A DNA stretch of 8,966 nt from Mycobacterium sp. (GTDB taxonomy: Bacteria; Actinomycetota; Actinomycetes; Mycobacteriales; Mycobacteriaceae), in assembly GCA_018500005.2 (NCBI GenBank), contig JAHBAP020000092.1:1-8966 (forward strand), read 5' to 3'. Below the pieces are notes generated by a model. The model saw nothing but the letters and a program-made list of their open reading frames with translations. It was not told the origin of the DNA and did not search any database. Every line of letters begins with the position of its first letter. Within the stretch, counting starts at the first letter, position 1. A program made the position numbers and the translations under genes. Of this stretch, positions 1-8,505 are shown one piece after another.

Positions 1-479
1 GCGTGGTGGGCGGTCGCGGCGGCGTGTTCGACGTCGTGCAGGGTGATGGCGCCCTGCGGGCCCGTACCGGTCAGGACTTTGATGTCAACCCCGAGGGCCG
101 CGGCGGTGCGACGGGCCACCGGGGATACCCACAGCCGGTGGCCGATCGGCGATGAGACGGTTCGAGCCGCAGGGGCCTCGGTGACCACAGCTGTTGGCTC
201 CGCTGAGGCGGCGGGGTGCGACGGCGCCGCCCCGGGCGCTTCACCGGGTTCCAGTAGCGTCGCCAACGGCGTCCCGACGGCGACGGTTTCGCCGACCGGC
301 ACCAGCAGTCGGTCCACCACGCCGGCGTGCCAGCACTCGATCTCCACTGCGGCCTTGGTGGTTTCAACGACGGCCACGATCTGGCCGCGGGTCACCGTGT
401 CGCCGGGTTGGATCCGCCACTCGTCGAGTCGGCCTTCGTCCATGTCCGCCCCCAGGGCGGGCATCGTGAACTCGATCAT
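1..479 (-). CDS. Dihydrolipoamide acyltransferase (E2) of a 2-oxoacid/acetoin dehydrogenase complex, partial (C-terminus off left edge)
   Basis: E2 carries the acyl group on a swinging lipoyl arm and transfers it to CoA. Reading the minus strand from ATG at 479 gives 159 uninterrupted codons to the window edge. Residues 1-78 form a biotinyl/lipoyl domain (start [16 protein letters not shown]), with the lipoyl-accepting lysine at about K42 in [10 protein letters not shown], where the usual context is ETDKA. An Ala/Pro/Glu-rich linker follows (about 79-115). Residues about 117-151 (VSPVARR, then GVD, then [14 protein letters not shown]) match the peripheral subunit-binding domain that docks E1 or E3. 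The catalytic acyltransferase domain with its HxxxD motif is expected beyond the edge and is not seen. The start overlaps the E1-beta stop by 4 nt (ATGA), so the two are translationally coupled. The fold assignment is secure; the acyl group handled is unknown. Confidence 0.9.
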   Translation of the reverse strand, partial: MIEFTMPALGADMDEGRLDEWRIQPGDTVTRGQIVAVVETTKAAVEIECWHAGVVDRLLVPVGETVAVGTPLATLLEPGEAPGAAPSHPAASAEPTAVVTEAPAARTVSSPIGHRLWVSPVARRTAAALGVDIKVLTGTGPQGAITLHDVEHAAATAHH

Positions 480-1456
480 CGTGGGCTGTCCCCGAAAAGC
501 CCGCGCACCGCGGCGACGATTTTGTCCGGCTGCGGAAGCGCGGCCTCTTCAAGGTGTTTGGCGTAGGGGATCGGGACTTCGGCGGTGCACACCCGGGCGA
601 TCGGGGCGTCCAGTTCGTAGAAAGCCTGCTCGACGATTCGGGCGCTGACCTCCCCGGCCAGGCTGCCGGTGTGCCAGGCCTCGTCGACCACCACCACCCG
701 GTGGGTTCTGCGCACCGACTCCATGATGGTTGCGTCATCGAGCGGTCGCAGCACCCGCAGGTCGACCACATCGCACTCGATACCGGCCTGGGCCAGTTGC
801 TCGGCGGCGTCCAGGGCCTTGGGCAGGCAGCCGCCGTAGGTGATGATCGTGGCATCAGTGCCGTTGCGCCGCAACGCAGCCCGGGCGATATCCGTCGGCT
901 CGAGCTTCTCGACATCAGCGGAGAGGTTGTACAGGCCGACGTGCTCGAAGACGATCACCGGGTCGGGACTCTTCAACGCGGTTCGCAGCATGCCGTAGGC
1001 GTCGGCCACCGTGGCGGGCGCCAGTACGGTTATCCCGGGGATGTGCGCATACCAGTTCTCCAGGCTGTGCGAATGCTGGGCTGCCAACTGGCGACCGGCG
1101 CCGGTGGCCATCCGCACCACCAGTGGAACCGAGAACTGCCCGCCCGACATATGCCGAAGCGCCGCAGCGGTATTGACGATCTGGTCCAAGGCCAGCAGGC
1201 TGAAGTTCACCGTCATCACCTCGACGATGGGACGCAGCCCGTTCAACGCGGCTCCCACGCCGATCCCGACGAAGCCAAGTTCCGACAGTGGGGTGTCGAG
1301 AATCCGCTGGGGGCCGAACTCTTCCAGCAAGCCCTTGGACGCCGCGTAGGTTCCGCCGTAGGCGCCGACGTCCTCGCCGAGGAGCAGCACGGTCTCGTCG
1401 GCGCGCATGGCGTCGGCGATGGCGTCATGCACCGCGGTCCGGTAGGCCGTCTTCAC
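476..1456 (-). CDS. Thiamine-diphosphate dehydrogenase E1 component, beta subunit (PDH/BCKDH/acetoin dehydrogenase family)
   Basis: This is the beta subunit of an alpha2-beta2 E1, which with the alpha subunit decarboxylates a 2-oxoacid (or cleaves acetoin) on thiamine diphosphate and hands the acyl group to E2. The product is 326 aa, the usual length for the family. Visible hallmarks are LLLGEDVG at about 25-31, [17 protein letters not shown] at about 54-70 (E59 is the expected cofactor-contacting glutamate) and [15 protein letters not shown] at about 127-141, with the conserved active-site histidine near 128. The C-terminal transketolase-like domain includes [12 protein letters not shown] and the VVVVDEAW strand. 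The start chosen is GTG at 1456: its first two bases overlap the alpha subunit's TGA in the arrangement GTGA, and the protein then begins [12 protein letters not shown], the normal family start. The open frame runs further upstream, but that part is antisense-like, Arg-rich shadow sequence. The physiological substrate is not decidable here. Confidence 0.93.
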   Translation of the reverse strand: MKTAYRTAVHDAIADAMRADETVLLLGEDVGAYGGTYAASKGLLEEFGPQRILDTPLSELGFVGIGVGAALNGLRPIVEVMTVNFSLLALDQIVNTAAALRHMSGGQFSVPLVVRMATGAGRQLAAQHSHSLENWYAHIPGITVLAPATVADAYGMLRTALKSPDPVIVFEHVGLYNLSADVEKLEPTDIARAALRRNGTDATIITYGGCLPKALDAAEQLAQAGIECDVVDLRVLRPLDDATIMESVRRTHRVVVVDEAWHTGSLAGEVSARIVEQAFYELDAPIARVCTAEVPIPYAKHLEEAALPQPDKIVAAVRGLFGDSPR

Positions 1457-2408
1457 GGCGCCATCACATGGTTGGTAAGAGTGGCGACATCCTCGAGTGT
1501 CCCGGCTTCGGCGAATGCTACGGCTGCGGAAATCTCCTCGGCCGCGGACTTTTCGATTGCCGCGACATCGGCGTCGCTCAGCGTCCCATCGGCCACGCAG
1601 CGCTGGGTGAACACCGCGATCGGGTCGTGCTCGCGCCACTCGGCCACCTCGGCCTTGTCCCGGTACAACTCCGGGTCGAACATCGAGTGGGGACGGAACC
1701 GGTAGGTGCGGAACTCCAGGAAGAAGGGGCCGCCCTTCGTGTGGATGTGCTCGACCGCCTGCTGCATCGCGTCGCGACAGGCCACCACGTCCATTCCGTC
1801 GACGGTGGCGGCCGGAACCCGGTAGGCCTCGGCTTTGGCGGTCAGGTTCTGCTGGGAAAGTTCGTGATCGATCACGGTTCCCATGGCGTAGCGGTTGTTC
1901 TCGCAGCAGAACAACACCGGAAGCTGCCACAGTTCGGCCATGTTCATCGTCTCGTGGAAGGCGCCCTCAGCGGTGGCGCCTTCGCCGAAGTAGCACGCGG
2001 AGATGCGGTTTCGCTTCAACTGCTTGTCGGCGAAGGCCAGGCCGGCCGCCGTGGGGATCCCGCCGGCCACGATTGCGTTGCCGCCGAAGAACCTGCGTTC
2101 CGCGTCGAACAGGTGCATCGATCCGCCCCGGCCACCGCTGCAGCCCTCCTGCTTGCCGAACATCTCGGCCATGATCTTGGTCATCGGGATTCCCCGCAGC
2201 AGGGCATGGGCGTGCTCCCGGTAGGTGGCGATCACCGCGTCCTGCGGACCGAGCACGGGCAGCGACCCGGCCGCCACCGCCTCCTCGCCGACGTAGAGAT
2301 GCAGGAAACCGCGGATCTTGCCGGCGCTGTACATCTCCGCGCACTTCTCCTCCATTCGGCGGATGCGGATCATGTCGGTGAGTAACTGACGTGCCTGAGC
2401 CGAGTCCG

Positions 2409-2412
<4 letters not shown>
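1453..2412 (-). CDS. Thiamine-diphosphate dehydrogenase E1 component, alpha subunit
   Basis: This is the catalytic alpha subunit partnering the downstream beta gene; 319 aa, the normal length for bacterial PDH/AcoA-type alpha subunits. Features in order: [12 protein letters not shown] (about 17-28), the family substrate-channel motif GRGGSMHLF (94-102), the diphosphate-binding motif GEGATAEG (143-150) ending in ENN (181-183), and the loop [12 protein letters not shown] (240-251) containing the active-site histidine H242. The first glycine motif reads GEG where most relatives have GDG; mammalian BCKDH alpha also uses GEG, so it is a variant, not a lesion. The ENNRYAMGT segment resembles PDH alpha more than AcoA as I remember them. 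The GTG start at 2412 overlaps the acsA stop by 4 nt (GTGA). M. tuberculosis makes its main PDH E1 as a single AceE polypeptide, so this heteromeric E1 is probably an additional complex. Confidence 0.92.
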
Positions 2413-4301
<1,889 letters not shown>

Positions 4302-4323
4302 CGCCGTCCTTTGCCGCCGTCCG

Positions 4324-4566
4324 TTATCGGTGCGGCGGATCCAGGACGCCGTCACGCCGAGCGCGGGGGAAGTTGGCCATCACCCGGTCGATCAGCGTGC
4401 CGTAGGCGGCACCGTCGTTGAGGATGTCCGGGCGCTTCAAGTGGCGCAGGAATGCGTCGATGCGACGTTCCAGCGGCCAGTCCCAGTAATCGCGCCGGGT
4501 GAACGGCGAGCATAGGAACTTCCACGCGATGCCGTCGATCTCTTCGGCCGCGTCTGTCTTGGCCAT
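4324..4566 (-). CDS. Small conserved-looking protein of unknown function upstream of acsA (80 aa)
   Basis: I do not recognise a family. The product is an 80-aa soluble-looking protein beginning [18 protein letters not shown], with a Trp/Tyr-containing patch [22 protein letters not shown] (given in part: [13 protein letters not shown] at about 27-39) and a basic middle and end ([13 protein letters not shown], then DPPHR). It has no signal peptide, membrane span or cysteine pair. The start at 4566 is chosen because an AGGGGG ribosome site lies about seven bases upstream; an alternative ATG at 4602 would add 12 residues. The stop is 22 bp before acsA on the same strand, so it is probably the first gene of the acs operon and might act on Acs or on the dehydrogenase. 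That role is inference from position only. The ordinary amino-acid composition and the operon position argue that it is real. Confidence 0.65.
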   Translation of the reverse strand: MAKTDAAEEIDGIAWKFLCSPFTRRDYWDWPLERRIDAFLRHLKRPDILNDGAAYGTLIDRVMANFPRARRDGVLDPPHR

Positions 4567-4622
4567 CACTGACCCCCTGAATCCCACCCCTGTGATGTTC
4601 ATCTCACGCTACCCCCGACGGT

Positions 4623-4640
4623 AAGGGGCGAAAGTCCCTT
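4623..4640. other. Short hairpin with GAAA loop between the GAP-family gene and the acs operon
   Basis: AAGGGGC-GAAA-GTCCCTT forms a seven-pair stem (one G-T wobble) closing a GNRA-type tetraloop on the plus strand. It lies 39 bp downstream of the stop of the minus-strand GAP-family gene and upstream of the 80-aa gene. It could be a weak terminator for the former or part of the leader of the latter. There is no T-run on either side, so a classical intrinsic terminator is not supported. Confidence 0.3.
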
Positions 4641-4678
4641 TGCTCAACCAAACAGTGGGTTAATCGACGAAAAGTCGG

Positions 4679-5347
4679 TCAGAGCGCGTGAATCCCCTTG
4701 TAGATCAGCGCTGCGCCGATCACCAGCAGAATCCCGGCCACCAGAGCGCTGTGATTGCGTTCCATCCAATCCTTGACCCGGCCCAGCGGCGCGTCGAGGC
4801 GTTCGCCGGCGACGAGATAACCCAGCGCCGGAATCGCCACCGTCGAGGCCGAGAGCGCGGTGAAGATCAGTACCGCCTGCGCGGCTCCGGGCCTTCCCAA
4901 CGCGGCGGTGCCGATGGCCACCCCGGCCGCGGCGCACATGGCGAAGACCTTCAGGTTGGCCACCGTCAGCGCGATCGCAGTGAGGAATGCCCGGCGGGGT
5001 CCCATCGAACTCATGGCCGCCATCCACTTGGGCTGGTGGGCCGAGCGGTGGCGTCCCAGCCAGCGGTAGATGCCGAAGACGATCAACGCTGCACCCAGGA
5101 CGATGCGCACATACGGGGCCCAGGAAGGTTTGTTGTCCAGGCCGCCGCTAGACAGATCCGAGCCGCCGACAAAGGCGGCGGTGATGACGGCGATGCCCAG
5201 AAACCAGCCGAGAAGAAACGCGATGCTGGTGGGTCGCGGCCGTGGGGTGCCGAGCACCAGAATCCCCGGGATGATCGACAGCGGTGAAACGGCGATGATG
5301 AGCGCCAGGGGGATCAGTTCGGTGAGATCCGAGGAGACGTTGCTCAC
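4679..5347 (-). CDS. GAP-family (SfLAP-like) six-helix membrane protein
   Basis: A 222-aa integral membrane protein with six hydrophobic segments at about residues 11-33, 41-62, 79-97, 120-145, 155-179 and 200-220, and basic loops between TM3 and TM4 (GRHRSAHQPKW). The layout, the early SPLSIIPGILVLGTPRPR segment after TM1 and the NLKVFAM motif in TM4 fit the actinobacterial GAP/Sap family (SfLAP, Pfam PF11139), linked in mycobacteria to surface lipid or glycopeptidolipid export. It also resembles LysE/CadD-type small exporters. The substrate is unknown. GTG at 5347 is preferred: a TAGG element sits about ten bases upstream, while a TTG at 5356 would have the element directly against it. The start lies 10 bp after the stop of the 101-aa gene, so the two are probably co-transcribed. 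There is a 76-bp gap to the ATG at 4602 on the downstream side. Confidence 0.85.
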   Translation of the reverse strand: MSNVSSDLTELIPLALIIAVSPLSIIPGILVLGTPRPRPTSIAFLLGWFLGIAVITAAFVGGSDLSSGGLDNKPSWAPYVRIVLGAALIVFGIYRWLGRHRSAHQPKWMAAMSSMGPRRAFLTAIALTVANLKVFAMCAAAGVAIGTAALGRPGAAQAVLIFTALSASTVAIPALGYLVAGERLDAPLGRVKDWMERNHSALVAGILLVIGAALIYKGIHAL

Positions 5348-5357
5348 CGCAGCCAAC

Positions 5358-5663
5358 CTACCCGGGGCGCCGCAACAACCAGGCCGGCACCCAATGTGTC
5401 ACGGCCCGGCGCTCGGCGCCGTAGCTGACTTCGTAAGTGACCAGGCCCCACCACTCGCCCTGCTCGCACAGGCCCCAGCAACTCAGCGTTGCGGCGACGA
5501 CCTTGTCCATCTGCAAGCCCTGCGGGTGGTAGCGGCCGGTGCGATGCGGACGCCGAGGGAACAGGACGGCGAGGTCGACGAGCACGGGCATGGGTGGGCG
5601 CACCGGCCGGAACGGCGGGCGCAGCGGTTGGCCGTTGTAGCCGATGGCGGCGAGGTCACCCAC
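5358..5663 (-). CDS. Uncharacterised 101-aa Pro/Arg-rich protein, candidate SOS-regulated gene
   Basis: No family recognised. The N-terminal half is rich in proline and arginine (RPPFRPVRPPMPVLVDL at about 15-31, then FPRRPHRTGRYHPQGL at about 35-50). The C-terminal half is aromatic and looks folded (SCWGLCEQGEWWGLVTYEV at about 61-79, ending VTHWVPAWLLRRPG) with two cysteines (62 and 66). There is no signal peptide or membrane span. The repeated Trp residues and the basic surface would suit nucleic-acid or protein binding, but that is only a guess. The start is GTG at 5663: there is no ribosome site, but a TATGAT -10 hexamer ends six bases before it, the geometry of mycobacterial leaderless genes. 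An SOS-box-like palindrome overlaps its -35 region. It is the first gene of a likely pair with the GAP-family gene and is divergent from clpB. Confidence 0.7.
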   Translation of the reverse strand: MGDLAAIGYNGQPLRPPFRPVRPPMPVLVDLAVLFPRRPHRTGRYHPQGLQMDKVVAATLSCWGLCEQGEWWGLVTYEVSYGAERRAVTHWVPAWLLRRPG

Positions 5664-5669
5664 TCTGCA

Positions 5670-5675
5670 ATCATA
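5670..5675 (-). promoter_or_regulatory. -10 element of a leaderless promoter for the 101-aa gene
   Basis: The minus strand reads TATGAT, then TGCAGA, then the GTG start at 5663. A start of transcription at the usual six to seven bases after the hexamer would fall on the G of GTG, giving a leaderless message. No clear TTGACA-like -35 is seen; that region is occupied by the palindrome at 5684-5699. Confidence 0.55.
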
Positions 5676-5683
5676 GGAACAAT

Positions 5684-5699
5684 TCGATCATATGTTCGA
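5684..5699. promoter_or_regulatory. LexA/SOS-box-like palindrome
   Basis: The plus strand reads TCGATC-ATAT-GTTCGA, which differs at one base from the mycobacterial SOS-box consensus TCGAAC-N4-GTTCGA. The symmetry extends one base further on each side (TT...AA). Relative to the predicted transcription start of the 101-aa gene (5663) it spans about -21 to -36, a position where bound LexA would block RNA polymerase. It is about 90-105 bp upstream of the likely clpB start site, so clpB is the less likely target. Confidence 0.6.
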
Positions 5700-5748
5700 A
5701 TAAACAGTGCCAGAAGCCCCTACCGCCGCGGGGTATGAACTCACTAGA

Positions 5749-5769
5749 GTTGAGTGGAACAGACTCAAG
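5749..5769. promoter_or_regulatory. HAIR element (HspR repressor binding site) upstream of clpB
   Basis: GTTGAGT-N7-ACTCAAG matches the HAIR consensus CTTGAGT-N7-ACTCAAG at 13 of 14 defined positions; only the first base differs. HspR is the MerR-family repressor of the dnaK and clpB heat-shock operons in Streptomyces and mycobacteria, working with DnaK as co-repressor. The position 54 bp before the clpB start fits direct repression. Confidence 0.88.
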
Positions 5770-5781
5770 TGTGCCGTTGTT
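5756..5781 (+). promoter_or_regulatory. SigH/SigE-type promoter for clpB, overlapping HAIR
   Basis: GGAACA (5756-5761), 17 bases, then GTT (5779-5781) fits the stress-sigma pattern GGAAY(A)-N16..20-GTT used by mycobacterial SigH and SigE. The -35 lies inside the HAIR spacer, so HspR and the sigma factor would compete directly. A TATATA (5781-5786) could also serve as a housekeeping -10. Transcription would start near 5787-5792, giving a leader of about 30 bases that includes the ribosome site. Confidence 0.55.
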
Positions 5782-5813
5782 ATATAAGTCAACAAGCTTC
5801 TACCAGGAGAAAC

Positions 5814-5818
5814 GGAGG
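5814..5818 (+). promoter_or_regulatory. Ribosome binding site of clpB
   Basis: GGAGG, four bases before the GTG at 5823, fixes this start over the longer upstream open frame. A second AGGAG at 5805-5809 lies 13 bases from the start. Confidence 0.75.
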
Positions 5819-5822
5819 TGTC

Positions 5823-8369
5823 GTGGACTCGTTTAACCCGACCACCAAGACCCAGGCGGCGCTGACCGCCGCGTTGCAGGCCGCCAGTGCGGCGGGCAAC
5901 CCGGAGATTCGGCCCGCCCACCTGCTGTTGGCGCTGCTCGCGCAGACCGACGGTATTGCCGGACCGCTGCTCGAGGCGGTCGGCGTCAACCCGGCTTCCA
6001 TCCGAGGTGAGGCGCAACGTCTCGTCGACCGTCTTCCGACGAGCAGTGGCGCGACCTCGCAACCGCAACTCTCGCGGGAGTCGCTGGCCGCGATCAACAC
6101 CGCCCAGCAGTTGGCGACCGAGATGGGCGATGAGTTCGTCTCCACCGAGCACCTGATGGTCGGTCTGGCCACCGGCGACTCCGATGTCGCCAAGCTGCTG
6201 ACCAACGCGGGCGCGTCCCCGCAGGCGCTGCGCGAGGCCTTCGTCAAGGTGCGCGGCAGCGCCCGGGTCACCAGTGCCGACCCCGAGGCCCAGTACCAGG
6301 CCTTGGAGAAGTACTCCACCGACCTCACCGCGCGCGCCCGCGAGGGCAAGCTCGACCCGGTTGTGGGGCGCGACAACGAAATTCGCCGCGTCATCCAGGT
6401 GCTGAGCCGCCGTACCAAGAACAACCCGGTGCTCATCGGTGAGCCCGGTGTCGGCAAGACCGCCATCGTCGAGGGTTTGGCCCAGCGCATCATCGACGGC
6501 GACGTACCGGAGAGCCTGCGCGACAAGACCGTCATCTCCCTGGACCTCGGCTCCATGGTGGCCGGCGCCAAGTACCGCGGCGAATTCGAGGAACGGCTCA
6601 AGGCCGTCCTCGACGAGATCAAGGACTCCGCCGGGCAGATCATCACCTTCATCGACGAGTTGCACACCATCGTCGGCGCCGGCGCGACCGGTGAGGGTGC
6701 CATGGACGCCGGCAACATGATCAAACCGATGCTGGCCCGCGGTGAACTGCGCCTGGTCGGCGCGACCACCCTCGACGAGTACCGCAAGTACATCGAGAAG
6801 GACGCCGCCCTGGAACGCCGGTTCCAGCAGGTGTTCGTCGGCGAGCCCTCGGTGGAGGACACCGTCGGCATTCTGCGCGGTCTCAAGGACCGCTACGAGG
6901 TACACCACGGTGTGCGGATCACCGATTCCTCGCTGGTCGCCGCGGCGACGCTGTCCGACCGGTACATCACCAGCCGGTTCCTGCCGGACAAGGCCATCGA
7001 CCTCGTCGACGAGGCCGCCTCCCGGCTGCGCATGGAGATCGACTCCCGTCCCGTCGAGGTTGACGAGGTCGAACGTCTGGTGCGCCGCCTGGAGATCGAG
7101 GAGATGGCCCTGGCGAAGGAAGAGGACGAGGCCTCCAAGGACCGGCTGGAGAAGCTGCGCGCCGAACTGGCCGACCAGAAGGAGAAGCTGGCGGAGCTGA
7201 CGACCCGGTGGCAGAACGAGAAAAACGCCATCGACATCGTCCGCGAGATCAAGCAGCAGCTTGAGGACCTGCGCGGCGAGGCCGACCGGGCCGAGCGAGA
7301 CGGCGATCTGGCCAAGGCCGCCGAACTGCGCTACGGGCGCATCCCCGAGTTGGAGAAGAAGCTCGACGCCGCGCTGCCGCAGGCAGCGGCCCGCGAGAGC
7401 GTCATGCTCAAGGAGGAGGTCGGCCCCGACGACATCGCCGACGTGGTGGCTTCCTGGACCGGAATCCCGGCCGGCCGATTGCTGGAGGGTGAGACCGCCA
7501 AGCTGCTGCGTATGGAAGAGGAACTCGGTCGCCGCGTCATCGGGCAGAAGGCGGCGGTGCAGGCGGTTTCTGATGCGGTGCGCCGCAGTCGGGCCGGCGT
7601 CGCCGACCCCAACCGGCCCACCGGATCGTTCCTGTTCCTCGGTCCCACCGGTGTCGGCAAGACCGAACTCGCCAAGGCGCTGGCCGACTTCCTGTTCGAC
7701 GACGAACGGGCCATGGTTCGCATCGACATGAGCGAGTACGGCGAAAAGCATTCCGTGGCAAGGCTTGTCGGTGCGCCCCCGGGATATGTCGGCTATGACG
7801 CCGGCGGTCAGCTCACCGAGGCAGTGCGCCGTCGGCCCTATACCGTCGTGTTGTTCGACGAGGTCGAAAAGGCCCACCCGGACGTGTTCGACGTCCTGCT
7901 GCAGGTGCTCGACGAGGGCCGTCTGACCGACGGCCAGGGCCGCACGGTGGACTTCCGCAACACCATCCTCATCCTGACCTCCAACCTGGGTTCCGGCGGG
8001 GACGAGGAGCAGGTGATGGCCGCGGTGCGGGCGAAGTTCAAGCCGGAGTTCATCAACCGTCTCGACGACGTGCTGATCTTCGACGCGCTGAACCCCGAGG
8101 AACTGGTCCAGATCGTCGACATCCAACTGGCCCAGTTGCAGAAGCGGCTGGCCCAGCGCCGCCTGGAATTGCAGGTCTCGCTGCCGGCGAAGGAATGGCT
8201 CGGCGAGCGTGGGTTCGACCCGCTCTACGGCGCCCGCCCGCTGCGTCGACTGGTGCAGCAGGCCATCGGTGACCGGCTGGCGAAGATGCTGTTGGCCGGG
8301 GAGATCCACGATGGCGACGTCGTGCCGGTCAACGTCTCGGCAGACGGCGACTCGCTGGTTCTCGGCTAA
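5823..8369 (+). CDS. clpB: ATP-dependent disaggregase ClpB (Hsp104 family)
   Basis: Hexameric AAA+ chaperone that threads aggregated proteins through its pore and works with DnaK/DnaJ/GrpE; cytoplasmic. The product is 848 aa, the same length as M. tuberculosis ClpB, and starts [14 protein letters not shown]. In order: Clp N domain (1-145); NBD1 with Walker A GEPGVGKT (206-213), pore loop KYRGEFEER (250-258, Y251), Walker B ITFIDE (274-279) and ERRF arginine fingers (331-334); a coiled-coil M domain (about 405-520) that distinguishes ClpB from ClpA/ClpC; NBD2 with Walker A GPTGVGKT (607-614), pore loop GYVG (654-657), Walker B VVLFDE (675-680), FINRLDD (743-749) and sensor-2 GARPL (803-807). 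No IGL/IGF ClpP-docking loop was seen in NBD2, as expected for ClpB. All catalytic residues are present. Upstream HAIR and stress-sigma sites indicate heat and oxidative induction. Confidence 0.98.
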   Translation: MDSFNPTTKTQAALTAALQAASAAGNPEIRPAHLLLALLAQTDGIAGPLLEAVGVNPASIRGEAQRLVDRLPTSSGATSQPQLSRESLAAINTAQQLATEMGDEFVSTEHLMVGLATGDSDVAKLLTNAGASPQALREAFVKVRGSARVTSADPEAQYQALEKYSTDLTARAREGKLDPVVGRDNEIRRVIQVLSRRTKNNPVLIGEPGVGKTAIVEGLAQRIIDGDVPESLRDKTVISLDLGSMVAGAKYRGEFEERLKAVLDEIKDSAGQIITFIDELHTIVGAGATGEGAMDAGNMIKPMLARGELRLVGATTLDEYRKYIEKDAALERRFQQVFVGEPSVEDTVGILRGLKDRYEVHHGVRITDSSLVAAATLSDRYITSRFLPDKAIDLVDEAASRLRMEIDSRPVEVDEVERLVRRLEIEEMALAKEEDEASKDRLEKLRAELADQKEKLAELTTRWQNEKNAIDIVREIKQQLEDLRGEADRAERDGDLAKAAELRYGRIPELEKKLDAALPQAAARESVMLKEEVGPDDIADVVASWTGIPAGRLLEGETAKLLRMEEELGRRVIGQKAAVQAVSDAVRRSRAGVADPNRPTGSFLFLGPTGVGKTELAKALADFLFDDERAMVRIDMSEYGEKHSVARLVGAPPGYVGYDAGGQLTEAVRRRPYTVVLFDEVEKAHPDVFDVLLQVLDEGRLTDGQGRTVDFRNTILILTSNLGSGGDEEQVMAAVRAKFKPEFINRLDDVLIFDALNPEELVQIVDIQLAQLQKRLAQRRLELQVSLPAKEWLGERGFDPLYGARPLRRLVQQAIGDRLAKMLLAGEIHDGDVVPVNVSADGDSLVLG

Positions 8370-8379
8370 TCCGGTTGAG

Positions 8380-8428
8380 TGTGCGTCCAGGGCCGCCGAC
8401 ACGCCGTCGGTGCCGCCCTGGGCGCACA
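8380..8428 (+). terminator. Large hairpin after clpB (candidate terminator without U-tract)
   Basis: The arms at 8381-8400 and 8406-8427 form about 20 base pairs (outer 13 including one T-G wobble, a two-base bulge on the right arm, then an inner 7 including one wobble) around a five-base loop ACGCC; T8380 and A8428 add one more pair. It begins 11 bases after the clpB TAA. The sequence after it (GTCAATAGGAATGG) is not T-rich. Many mycobacterial terminators lack a U-tract, so it may end clpB transcription or protect its 3' end. Confidence 0.6.
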
Positions 8429-8491
8429 GTCAATAGGAATGGTGACCCTGTTGTGACCTGCTCGGAATCTGTGTGAACGGCAGTCAACCGT

Positions 8492-8497
8492 TAGGCT
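8492..8497 (+). promoter_or_regulatory. Possible -10 element for the Rv0383c-like gene
   Basis: TAGGCT fits the TAnnnT -10 pattern and ends eight bases before the ATG at 8506, so transcription could begin at or next to the start codon (near-leaderless). No -35 is evident. Only a weak AGG (8498-8500) could act as a ribosome site. Together with the hairpin after clpB this suggests independent transcription. Confidence 0.4.
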
Positions 8498-8505
8498 AGG
8501 CGCTA

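Noticed and set aside
554..1705. A 383-codon plus-strand open frame antisense to the E1 genes
   Set aside because: It spans two unrelated genes, has His/Gly/Gln-rich shadow composition and shows no motifs; the minus-strand E1-beta and E1-alpha explain the sequence.
1456..1930. An N-terminal extension of E1-beta to about 484 aa in the same open frame
   Set aside because: The extension overlaps E1-alpha out of frame, is Arg/Gly-rich shadow sequence, and the family start coincides with the GTG at 1456 in the GTGA overlap.
1288..2385. A 365-codon plus-strand open frame antisense to E1-alpha
   Set aside because: It begins with an Arg-rich low-complexity stretch and covers E1-alpha in a shadow frame with no recognisable domain.
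4591..4608. A CRP-like inverted repeat TGTGA-N8-TCACG upstream of the acs operon
   Set aside because: The mycobacterial CRP site needs TGTGA-N6-TCACA; the spacing here is eight and one half-site is imperfect. It also overlaps the alternative ATG at 4602, so I do not call an operator.
5754..5822. A 23-residue N-terminal extension of ClpB from an upstream start at 5754
   Set aside because: It would run through the HAIR element, promoter and ribosome site. The GGAGG and the MDSFNP start match mycobacterial ClpB at GTG 5823.
5688..8402. A 904-codon open frame on the minus strand, antisense to clpB
   Set aside because: It is the complement frame of a GC-rich real gene. It is full of Leu/Gly/Gln/Asp runs typical of such shadows, has no family motifs, and ClpB on the plus strand is unmistakable.
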